Shown here piece after piece: positions 1 through 5,415 of a stretch of DNA of 7,124 nucleotides. The DNA lies in NCBI GenBank assembly GCA_001824635.1, contig MHYB01000012.1:1-7124 (forward strand). The letters are read 5' to 3'. A program made the translations under genes and the position numbers. The DNA comes from Planctomycetes bacterium GWF2_50_10 (GTDB lineage Bacteria; Planctomycetota; Phycisphaerae; Sedimentisphaerales; GWF2-50-10). A model generated the notes under the pieces. That model was not told the DNA's origin, searched no databases, and worked only from the letters and a program-made list of their open reading frames with translations. The number at the start of each line of letters is the position of its first letter. Position 1 is the stretch's first letter.

Positions 1-249
1 TAGGCCGGATTCTTCCTGCTTGAGCTTGGTCATTTCGGCGAGGGCTGCTGCTTTGGCATCACCCTGCAGTTTAGCGATATCTTTGCCGGCCTTGTTCTTT
101 TCGGTAGCGATATCCTGGAGGCGGGTTTTGACGCCCTTGAGTTCGTTATCGAGAGTCAAGAGGCGGTCGATATCGACGGTAATACGTTTTTTAGCGGAGG
201 CTTCTTTGAAGAGAGCGGGGTTTTCGCGAATTGCCTTAATGTCTATCAT
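1..249 (-). CDS. serS: Seryl-tRNA synthetase, N-terminal part (cut by window edge)
   Basis: This is the first 83 codons of a gene that runs off the left edge. The product begins MIDIKAIRENPALFKEA, the characteristic opening of bacterial seryl-tRNA synthetase. It continues into a Lys/Glu/Ala-rich helical stretch (about residues 28-83) that matches the long antiparallel coiled-coil arm used by SerRS to grip the long variable arm of tRNA-Ser. The enzyme charges tRNA-Ser with serine in the cytoplasm. The catalytic class II domain lies outside the window and cannot be checked. The ATG sits 3 bases after the stop of the upstream ketosynthase gene, with only a weak purine-rich stretch (GAAGAA) ahead of it. 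Expression is therefore probably tied to the fatty-acid operon by read-through and translational coupling. The family assignment is firm; completeness of the gene is unknown. Confidence 0.93.
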   Translation of the reverse strand, partial: MIDIKAIRENPALFKEASAKKRITVDIDRLLTLDNELKGVKTRLQDIATEKNKAGKDIAKLQGDAKAAALAEMTKLKQEESGL

Positions 250-252
250 ATT

Positions 253-1560
253 TTATTCTTCAAATTTCTTGAGGACAAGGGCGTTGTTTTGGCCGCCGAA
301 GCCGAAGGATTCTTTCATGACTATTTTGAGGTCGGCTTTGCGGGGTTTGTTGGCGACGTAGTCGAGATCGAGTTCGGGGTCTGGGTCGTTGAGATTCATT
401 GTCGGCGGGATGATTCCGTCGCGGAGGGCCATGACGCAGGCGATAGTCTCTGTTGCGCCGGCGGCACCGATGAGGTGGCCCATAACTGCTTTTGACGAGC
501 TTACGCAAAGTTTTTTGGCATGATCGCCGAAGGCCGCTTTTATCGCGCGGGTCTCGATCAAGTCGTTTTCGCCGGTGCTTGTGCCGTGGGCGTTTACATA
601 TTGGACTTGCGTTGGGTCTATGCCGGCATCTTTGATGGCTGCGCGGATGGCGGCTGCGCCTCCCCTGCCGTCTTCGTGCATATCGGTGACGCGGAACGCG
701 TCGGCGGTGGAGCCGTAGCCGAGGATTTCGGCGAGGGGCTTTGCGCCGCGTTTTTGTGCGTGTTCGAGAGATTCGATTATGAGTATCGCGCCGCCTTCGC
801 CGATGACGAAGCCGTCACGGGTCGCGGTAAAGGGACGCGAAGCTGTGGTCGGGCTTTCGTTGCGGGTAGAAAGGGCTGTTAAGCGGTTAAAGCCTGTGAT
901 GCCAAGCGGGTGGATCATTGAGTGGGCGCCGCCGGTGATCATGACATCGGCATCGCCGCGACGGATAAGCATTGTGGCTTCGCCGATGGCCTGAGTAGAG
1001 GCTGCGCAGGCTGTGAGGCAGCTACGGACTGGGCCGCGGGCTTGCGTAAATACCGCAAGGTGGGCGGCGGGCATGTTTGGTTCCTGTTCGAGTTCGGTTG
1101 GAGCGAACATCTGGCTAAGGGCGACCTGAGCCCATTTTTGCCAGTCCATTGACTGGGACTGGTTTTGCCAGCCGGAAACGACGGCGGCGAAAAAGCTGAG
1201 ATTATCGAGCGAGCCTTCGCCGGCGCCGAGATATATCCCCATGCGTTTGCGGTTTATACCATCGGATGGAGTTTTGGTTTCGACATCGATACCGGCCTGT
1301 TTGCAAGCCTGTGCTGCGGCGCCGAGGCTGAATGCGCTGTTGCGGCCGGCGTACTGGTGCGATTTGTGGTCGGTGACGAATTTTTTGAAATCGTAATCCT
1401 TGACCTCGGCACAGAACTGGGTAGGGAAAGTCTGTGCGTCGAAGAGCGTGGTTTTGGCGACGCCGGAGTTGCCTTCGAGGAGATTTTTCCACATGGTTTC
1501 GACGTCGTGGCCGATTGGGCAGATGACGCCGATACCGGTGATGACTACGCGTTTATTCAT
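253..1560 (-). CDS. fabF: Beta-ketoacyl-ACP synthase II (FabF-type, catalytically complete)
   Basis: This 435-residue ketosynthase extends an acyl chain by decarboxylative condensation with malonyl-ACP. The full thiolase-fold catalytic set is visible: nucleophile Cys185 in TACAAS, His325 in NAHGTST, Lys357 and His362 in SKAVMGHLIGAAGA, and the gating Phe421 in GFGGQN. These positions are offset by a constant 21-22 residues from E. coli FabF (Cys163, His303, Lys335, His340, Phe400). The extra residues therefore lie before the nucleophile, roughly residues 125-165. I chose the ATG at 1560 rather than one five codons upstream because GGGAGG lies 7 bases ahead of it and the product then starts MNKRVVITGIG, as is usual for the family. 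Its start overlaps the stop of the preceding ketosynthase-like gene by one base (TAATG), which suggests coupled translation and a heterodimer. It could serve primary fatty-acid synthesis or a specialised acyl product. Confidence 0.95.
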   Translation of the reverse strand: MNKRVVITGIGVICPIGHDVETMWKNLLEGNSGVAKTTLFDAQTFPTQFCAEVKDYDFKKFVTDHKSHQYAGRNSAFSLGAAAQACKQAGIDVETKTPSDGINRKRMGIYLGAGEGSLDNLSFFAAVVSGWQNQSQSMDWQKWAQVALSQMFAPTELEQEPNMPAAHLAVFTQARGPVRSCLTACAASTQAIGEATMLIRRGDADVMITGGAHSMIHPLGITGFNRLTALSTRNESPTTASRPFTATRDGFVIGEGGAILIIESLEHAQKRGAKPLAEILGYGSTADAFRVTDMHEDGRGGAAAIRAAIKDAGIDPTQVQYVNAHGTSTGENDLIETRAIKAAFGDHAKKLCVSSSKAVMGHLIGAAGATETIACVMALRDGIIPPTMNLNDPDPELDLDYVANKPRKADLKIVMKESFGFGGQNNALVLKKFEE

Positions 1561-2873
1561 TATTTGCCCTCCCATTTTTTGAGGACGAAAGCAGCAGTCT
1601 GGCCGCCATAGGTGTAGCCGGTACAGAGGACGTGCTTAACGTCTTTGGTGAGAGGTTTTGTGTTTATGTTGAGGTTTACGCCGGGCGCGAGAGAGTCGCA
1701 GTTTTTGGCGGCGGGGATGAAGCTTTCATTCATAATATTAAGGGCGATTATCGCATCGAGGGTTCCGCTTGCTGCGCTTGTGTTTGCGAGCATGGATTTT
1801 GTGGGCAGTGCGGGTATATCTTTTACAAGCGGGCCGAAGACGGATTCTATGCCGTGGGATTCGGCAAGGTCATCGTGGGGGATGGCGGAGCCGCAAGGGA
1901 TAATAAGATCGATCTGCGAAGGGGTAATGCCGGCCTGGGCAAGTGCTTGTTCGATTGCGCAGGCGATGCCGGTGCCTTCGGGTTCCATGCGGAGATAAGT
2001 TGGTTCGAGGCTGTGGGAATGGCCAAAGCCCAGGACTTCGCCAAGAATTTTTGCGCCCCGTTTGAGGGCGTAATCGAGCGATTCCATTACGATAACGCCG
2101 GCGCCTTCGCCGAAGACGGAACCATCGGCTGCTGAGTCGAAGGGGCGGCATGCTTTATCGGGGGTATCATTATATTTTGTCGAGGTGCGTTTTTCGATGC
2201 ACTGACGCATGATGCTCATTGGGTGCATCTTGCCTTCGCCGCCGCCGGTGAGGGCGATATCCGCCCAGCCGCGGGTGATTACCTGGGCGGCTTCTGCCAT
2301 GGCCATGTGGGAGGAAACCTCGGCACAGGTGATGGAGTTGTTTGGGCCCTGGAAATCGTGAATGATGGAAACGTGGCAACCAAGCATGTTGGGCAAGTAT
2401 TTTAAGAGCCAAAGCGGCGTAATAGAACTGAGGCCGTCGGCGCCCCACTTCTTTATATCAAATACGCCGTCGGTTATAGCTTTTTCCACGGCGGGGCCGA
2501 GTTCGGGGAGGTCGCAGCACATAAAGCCTGCGCCGAATTCAGTAGCGACGCGGGAGGAATCGATATTTATTTTCGTTTCGTCAACGCCTTTTGTGATAAG
2601 GCCGGAGGAGTCGATAGCTTCTTTTGAGGCGATTACGGCAAGCTCGATATCGCGGTTCATGAGCTTGGTGGCTTTGCGATACGACTTGGGAACGTAATTG
2701 CCTATTTTATAATCCGGGGCCTGGCCGCCGATCTTTGTGGGGAAACCTGCGGGGTCAAAGGAGGTAATGGGAGTTATGCCGCATTTGCCTTGCTTGATGC
2801 CCTGCCAAAGTTCGGTTGAAGTGAGGCCAAGTGCAGTGATGGCGCCGGTGCCGGTGACAACAACTCTTGTCAT
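1560..2873 (-). CDS. Ketosynthase-like protein with altered active site (KS-beta / chain-length-factor-like)
   Basis: This 437-residue protein has the ketosynthase fold throughout: MTRVVVTGTGAITALG at the N-terminus, a nucleophile-elbow region around 178-190, FGEGAGVIVMES near 254-265 and TYGGQTAAFVLKK at the end. The nucleophile is kept as Cys183 (ITCAEVSS). The position of the first catalytic His is Cys327 (IPCGSAIPHDD) and that of the second is Asn364 (TKSMLANTSAASG); Lys359 is retained. The gating Phe is replaced by Tyr422. Without either His, decarboxylation of malonyl-ACP by the standard mechanism is not expected. By analogy with type II polyketide and aryl polyene systems, I infer a KS-beta or chain-length-factor role beside the complete FabF made from the next gene. 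Start and stop overlap the neighbours by one base each (TAATG), and GGAGA precedes the ATG by about 9 bases. A different, still active chemistry cannot be excluded because Cys183 remains. Confidence 0.88.
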   Translation of the reverse strand: MTRVVVTGTGAITALGLTSTELWQGIKQGKCGITPITSFDPAGFPTKIGGQAPDYKIGNYVPKSYRKATKLMNRDIELAVIASKEAIDSSGLITKGVDETKINIDSSRVATEFGAGFMCCDLPELGPAVEKAITDGVFDIKKWGADGLSSITPLWLLKYLPNMLGCHVSIIHDFQGPNNSITCAEVSSHMAMAEAAQVITRGWADIALTGGGEGKMHPMSIMRQCIEKRTSTKYNDTPDKACRPFDSAADGSVFGEGAGVIVMESLDYALKRGAKILGEVLGFGHSHSLEPTYLRMEPEGTGIACAIEQALAQAGITPSQIDLIIPCGSAIPHDDLAESHGIESVFGPLVKDIPALPTKSMLANTSAASGTLDAIIALNIMNESFIPAAKNCDSLAPGVNLNINTKPLTKDVKHVLCTGYTYGGQTAAFVLKKWEGK

Positions 2874-3358
2874 TACTTAGTCTCCGCGGCAGGCTTATTG
2901 ATGAATCCCTGCAGAAGCGACATGAACATATCGGTAAAGACGAAGTTTTCTTTGGGGAACTGTTTGCCGCCGAGGTTCTGGTCTATGTGGCTGAACATGA
3001 GGTCTATTTCGGCGATTGTCTTATCGCCGCGGGTAACTTTGCCGGTTGTAGAGGCGGCTTCGGGGGCGATGGATTCCATTTTGGTATGGAAACGGATCTG
3101 GTCGCCGGGGCGGACGAAGTCGAAGAAGACGGCCTTGGATATCTTTGCGAGGACGACCTTTTCCTTGAAGTTCTTGGCCTCACCGACGAGAATGCCGGCG
3201 GTCTGAGCCATGGCCTCGATAATGAGGCATTCGGGCATCATGGGGAAGCCGGGGAAATGGTCGTGAATGTGTTCCTCGGCCAAGGTGACGTTCTTTAGGG
3301 AGACGGCACTTTCCTTACTTTTGAACTCTTCGAACTTATCTATCCAAATCCAACGCAT
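2873..3358 (-). CDS. FabZ-like 3-hydroxyacyl-ACP dehydratase (second copy)
   Basis: This 161-residue hotdog-fold protein is slightly longer than a typical FabZ of about 145-150 residues. It carries the central-helix signature HFPGFPMMPECLIIEAMAQ, with catalytic His34 and Glu48 spaced 14 apart as in E. coli FabZ (His54, Glu68). The Gly that usually follows MP is Glu here (MPE). The opening MRWIWIDKFEEF and NVTLAEEHIHDHFP agree with a family start at this ATG. The enzyme would dehydrate 3-hydroxyacyl-ACP to trans-2-enoyl-ACP in the cytoplasm. The C-terminal tail from about residue 132 (KQFPKENFVFTDMF and on) extends beyond the usual core. No Shine-Dalgarno sequence is visible before the ATG: the upstream bases are AT-rich (TAAATTAAAGC), unlike the other genes of the operon. 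The stop overlaps the start of the ketosynthase-like gene by one base. Confidence 0.9.
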   Translation of the reverse strand: MRWIWIDKFEEFKSKESAVSLKNVTLAEEHIHDHFPGFPMMPECLIIEAMAQTAGILVGEAKNFKEKVVLAKISKAVFFDFVRPGDQIRFHTKMESIAPEAASTTGKVTRGDKTIAEIDLMFSHIDQNLGGKQFPKENFVFTDMFMSLLQGFINKPAAETK

Positions 3359-3364
3359 GCTTTA

Positions 3365-3388
3365 ATTTACTATTTATTATTTACTATT
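3365..3388. repeat. Two 10-bp AT-rich direct repeats (ATTTACTATT)
   Basis: ATTTACTATT occurs at 3365-3374 and again at 3379-3388, a 14-base period. On the coding strand of the operon this gives AATAGTAAAT twice, 7 bases or more upstream of the second dehydratase start. It may keep the start site unstructured, since no Shine-Dalgarno is present, or may be chance low complexity. Confidence 0.6.
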
Positions 3389-3406
3389 TTCGATTCAGGC
3401 AACAGC

Positions 3407-3428
3407 ATGGGCAAGAGTACTTGCCCAT
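3407..3428. other. Perfect 9-bp stem, 4-base loop hairpin
   Basis: ATGGGCAAG at 3407-3415 is the exact reverse complement of CTTGCCCAT at 3420-3428, with AGTA as the loop on the plus strand (TACT on the operon transcript). It lies about 30 bases after the ACP stop codon. The stem is GC-containing and stable but is not followed by a T-run in either direction. A role in mRNA processing, 3'-end protection of the ACP message or partial attenuation is more likely than full termination; this is inference. Confidence 0.65.
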
Positions 3429-3431
3429 CCT

Positions 3432-3447
3432 CAAAGCTACAAAGCTA
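3432..3447. repeat. Tandem 8-bp repeat (CAAAGCTA x2)
   Basis: CAAAGCTA occurs twice head to tail at 3432-3439 and 3440-3447, between the hairpin and the ACP stop codon. Such short tandem units usually arise by replication slippage. No function is evident. Confidence 0.6.
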
Positions 3448-3455
3448 TTTTCGAT

Positions 3456-3842
3456 TTATACCTTGCTCTGGACGTAATTGACGATCGAGGCAACTGTGAA
3501 GAGATCGCCGATCTTGTTTATATCGGGGTCCTTTTCGAAGTTGCTCAGATCGGTATGGGGCATTTTTTCCTTGAGCATGGCCATGCCGGAAGCGGTGAGC
3601 TTGCCGTTGTTTACATAGTCCGGGTTGCCCATGAGAGCTTCTGCGGGGAAAAGTTCCTCGCGTGGTATCTTGATAGCAAAAGCCTTTTCGAGCCTGAAGA
3701 CTATGTCGAGGAAATCGATACTTTCGGCGCCCAGGTCGCCCATGAGAGTAGCCTTTTCCGATACTTCCTCTTCATCGACGCCGAGGGCATCGACGAGAAC
3801 TTCCTGTACTTTTTCAAAAACCTGGTCGCGATCCATTGCCAT
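3456..3842 (-). CDS. Acyl carrier protein with internal insertion
   Basis: This 128-residue acidic protein carries the ACP signature DLGAESIDFLDIVF, with Ser41 as the expected 4'-phosphopantetheine attachment site. Helix I (about 4-20) and helix II (about 41-56) look standard, and the C-terminal IGDLFTVASIVNYVQ (111-125) matches the last ACP helix. Between them, about residues 65-110, lie some 45 extra residues containing Pro, Gly, Asn and Met-rich segments. A housekeeping ACP is usually about 77-85 residues. This suggests a specialised carrier that presents acyl chains to the dehydratases and ketosynthases encoded around it. The start is supported by CGGAGA 7 bases upstream of the ATG; an ATG two codons in is less well placed. 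It lies 35 bases after the first dehydratase gene. Ordinary AcpP for primary synthesis is less likely given the length. Confidence 0.92.
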   Translation of the reverse strand: MAMDRDQVFEKVQEVLVDALGVDEEEVSEKATLMGDLGAESIDFLDIVFRLEKAFAIKIPREELFPAEALMGNPDYVNNGKLTASGMAMLKEKMPHTDLSNFEKDPDINKIGDLFTVASIVNYVQSKV

Positions 3843-3877
3843 ATATATTCTCCGAATTTAATTCACAATCCTTTATA

Positions 3878-4345
3878 TCAGAGCGTCAGCAACTCGTAAC
3901 GCTTCTTCATACTTGCTACAATATGCCCGTCGACGGCGGCCATGGCCGGGTCGGTATCGGACAGGTTGAAATGCCGCAGGCTTAGCCTGGCTTCGACAAT
4001 GGGTTCATCGCCGCATACGCCGGAACCGATAAAACTGGAGACGTTATCATCTATCGTCTTTACGGTAACGGTATACCTTATCTGCATGCCAGGAGCGGCA
4101 AAACTTTTATACTTAACATTCTTTGCCTGTTCGAGGAGTACCATCGAATTGGCAAAGTTCTGCTTTTCGCGGACGAGCCAGGAGGCAGATTCGATCATAC
4201 CTTCGAGGAGCAAAACGCCGGGAAGTACCGGGAAGGCCGGGAAATGGTCCGCCAGGTATTCTTCGGCCAGTGAAACGCTTTTAACTGTCTCTATTTTACT
4301 GCCGCTTTCGAGCGATATAATCTTGTCAATCAGTACGAATTTCAT
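3878..4345 (-). CDS. FabZ-like hotdog dehydratase (first copy)
   Basis: This is the first gene of the minus-strand operon: 155 residues with the hotdog central-helix motif DHFPAFPVLPGVLLLEGM. His34 and Glu48 occupy the FabZ catalytic positions with the normal 14-residue spacing. The canonical HFPGFP Gly is Ala, and the Gln that normally follows in EAMAQ is Glu (EGMIES), so activity may be altered. It would act on 3-hydroxyacyl-ACP, or alternatively be a non-catalytic partner of the second copy. The frame stays open for 52 more codons upstream, to a TTG at 4501. I chose the ATG at 4345 because MKFVLIDKIISLE is the normal family opening and the upstream residues are unlike it. An ATG at 4357 is a close alternative. 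No strong Shine-Dalgarno is visible for any candidate; GGGCC lies upstream of 4345. Confidence 0.85.
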   Translation of the reverse strand: MKFVLIDKIISLESGSKIETVKSVSLAEEYLADHFPAFPVLPGVLLLEGMIESASWLVREKQNFANSMVLLEQAKNVKYKSFAAPGMQIRYTVTVKTIDDNVSSFIGSGVCGDEPIVEARLSLRHFNLSDTDPAMAAVDGHIVASMKKRYELLTL

Positions 4346-4387
4346 AATTTGGCCCATTGTAGTGAGATTGATTTCGTTTTCCAGTCT

Positions 4388-4430
4388 TTTTTGCGCGAAT
4401 TTGGGGGTTATAAACGGCTTTTTGCGAGAA
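4388..4430. repeat. Two near-identical 12-mers flanking a possible minus-strand -10 box
   Basis: TTTTTGCGCGAA (4388-4399) and TTTTTGCGAGAA (4419-4430) differ at one base and are 31 bases apart, about three helical turns. On the minus strand they read TTCGCGCAAAAA and TTCTCGCAAAAA. A TATAAC box lies between them. The spacing suits two regulator molecules bound on one DNA face, but this is inferred from pattern alone. Confidence 0.5.
4407..4412 (-). promoter_or_regulatory. Possible -10 box for the fab operon (TATAAC)
   Basis: TATAAC on the minus strand matches five of six bases of the sigma70 -10 consensus and would start RNA near 4400, giving a leader of about 55 bases. No recognisable -35 box lies 16-18 bases upstream (GGTGTT at 17), so it would need an activator or is a chance match. 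Confidence 0.25.
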
Positions 4431-4482
4431 ACACCGTGACTTTTTCCAGAATGTGCCAATTTAGCCCGGTTCTGATTTATAA

Positions 4483-4511
4483 TTGACATGCTGGGGGGCA
4501 ATTCCTAATAT
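4483..4511 (+). promoter_or_regulatory. Sigma70-type promoter for the MBL-folP genes
   Basis: A perfect -35 TTGACA at 4483-4488 is followed after exactly 17 bases by TAATAT at 4506-4511 (four of six matches to TATAAT). Transcription would begin near 4518, leaving a leader of about 18 bases that includes the GGAAGGG ribosome binding site. Confidence 0.65.
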
Positions 4512-4535
4512 CAGGCGGATTTTGGAAGGGAAATA

Positions 4536-5411
4536 ATGCCAAGTCATAACCTTGGACAGATAAAATTAGGCGATCTTGACATATTTGGCTACTCCGTTGC
4601 GGGAGAAGAGACGGTGATCGCGATCCCGCAGCTCGATATATGCTTTGATGTGGGCAAGGCGCCGGAGCAGATAATACCGATCAATAACATTCTGCTTAGC
4701 CATGGGCATATCGACCACTGCTCGGGTTTTGCGTATTATCTTTCGCACAGGAAATTCTGCGGGATAACGACGGGCACAATACTTGCGCCGGCGCCGCTAA
4801 TGGCTGGTATGCAGAAGGTGCTCGACGGCTGGGCTATACTGGACGGCAACGCGATACCGGTGAATATGGTGGGAATGAAGGGCGGGGATGAATACGAGGT
4901 GCGACACGGGCTTTTTGCTCGCGCGTTCTATACCCAGCATGTCCGGGGATCGCTGGGTTATACGATGGTGGAAAAGCGTAAAAAGCTCAAGGCTGAGTAT
5001 CTGTCGCTATCCGGCCAGGAGATAATAAAACTCAAGCAAGACGGCATGAAGATCGATTATGTGCTGGAGATGCCGCTGGTGAGCTATTTCGGGGATACCG
5101 AGCCGGGGGCGTTCATGGCGGATGAATCGGTGGTCAACAGCAAAGTGATCATAACCGAGTGCACGTTCTTTTATGATGATCATATCGACCGGGCACGCGC
5201 CGGCAGGCACATGCATATAAACGATCTTGCCCCCCTGCTTGAGAATCTCAAATGCGAGCACATTATTATCACGCATATAACGCAGCGGATCGGAGTAAAC
5301 GATATGCGTTACATACTGCGTAAAAAAGTTTCCAAGGAGACTTGCGAGAAGATAATTATACTCAACCAGAGTACGTTTGAACCTGTTTGCGCGAAAAATA
5401 AACAGCAGTGA
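4536..5411 (+). CDS. Ribonuclease Z-like metallo-beta-lactamase hydrolase
   Basis: This 291-residue protein has the seven metal ligands of the RNase Z type in order: His56, His58, Asp60 and His61 in SHGHIDH, His135 (TQHVRGSLGY), Asp187 (YFGDTEP) and His247 (ITHITQR). His227 in AGRHMHIND fits the additional catalytic His of the family. The stretch GYTMVEKRKKLKAEY (141-155) followed by a Lys-rich segment resembles the short RNase Z proteins of plants and cyanobacteria. The known family activity is endonucleolytic removal of the tRNA 3' trailer, with two zinc ions. Whether this copy is the cell's tRNA-processing enzyme or a paralogue with another substrate cannot be told. The motif HGHIDH differs from the common HxHGDH of bacterial RNase Z. 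GGAAGGG sits 6 bases before the ATG. folP follows after 4 bases, so the two are likely co-transcribed. Confidence 0.83.
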   Translation: MPSHNLGQIKLGDLDIFGYSVAGEETVIAIPQLDICFDVGKAPEQIIPINNILLSHGHIDHCSGFAYYLSHRKFCGITTGTILAPAPLMAGMQKVLDGWAILDGNAIPVNMVGMKGGDEYEVRHGLFARAFYTQHVRGSLGYTMVEKRKKLKAEYLSLSGQEIIKLKQDGMKIDYVLEMPLVSYFGDTEPGAFMADESVVNSKVIITECTFFYDDHIDRARAGRHMHINDLAPLLENLKCEHIIITHITQRIGVNDMRYILRKKVSKETCEKIIILNQSTFEPVCAKNKQQ

Positions 5412-5415
5412 CAAT

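Larger units (their letters stand above)
3359..3455. other. Intergenic gap with hairpin and repeats inside the fab operon
   Basis: These 97 bases separate the ACP gene from the second dehydratase in an otherwise tight operon. They contain a perfect 9-bp inverted repeat, a tandem 8-bp repeat, a pair of 10-bp AT-rich repeats next to the dehydratase start, and two copies of a 12-bp repeat. No open reading frame or ribosome binding site was recognised. No U-run follows the hairpin on the minus strand, so a classical terminator is not supported. Confidence 0.7.
3384..3456. repeat. 12-bp direct repeat flanking the hairpin (CTATTTTCGATT)
   Basis: CTATTTTCGATT is present exactly at 3384-3395 and 3445-3456, 61 bases apart. 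The second copy touches the stop codon of the ACP gene. The hairpin and the tandem octamers lie between the two copies. The layout could be a small duplication or the footprint of a short inserted element; no transposase is present. Confidence 0.65.
4346..4535. promoter_or_regulatory. Divergent promoter region between fab operon and MBL-folP genes
   Basis: These 190 bases separate the two divergently read gene sets. They contain a good plus-strand promoter (4483-4511), a possible minus-strand -10 box (4407-4412) and two near-identical 12-mers 31 bases apart. No convincing gene was seen, although the minus frame of the dehydratase remains open through much of it. Confidence 0.7.

Noticed and set aside
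1561..1575. ATG five codons upstream of the FabF start
   Set aside because: The Shine-Dalgarno GGGAGG lies between this ATG and the one at 1560, so it serves the latter.
1632..2135. Long plus-strand open frame of 167 codons antisense to the KS-like gene
   Set aside because: It lies fully inside a well-supported ketosynthase-family gene in another frame; the product shows no recognised motif. Other long antisense frames (for example 1165-1611, 3942-4439 and 5532-6008) were rejected for the same reason.
3407..3428. Intrinsic terminator at the intra-operon hairpin
   Set aside because: The stem is perfect but no T-run follows on either strand, and the downstream genes appear to belong to the same operon.
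4478..4483. Perfect TATAAT on the plus strand overlapping the TTGACA box
   Set aside because: No -35 match lies 16-18 bases upstream. The TTGACA at 4483 with a 17-base spacer to TAATAT is the better promoter for the downstream gene.
4346..4501. N-terminal extension of the first dehydratase by 52 codons from a TTG start
   Set aside because: The extra residues have no family counterpart, no ribosome binding site precedes the TTG, and the region overlaps the divergent promoter. The ATG at 4345 gives a normal FabZ start.
5377..5415. Upstream TTG start for folP inside the preceding gene
   Set aside because: It adds 13 residues without family support; the ATG at 5416 gives a usual DHPS N-terminus.
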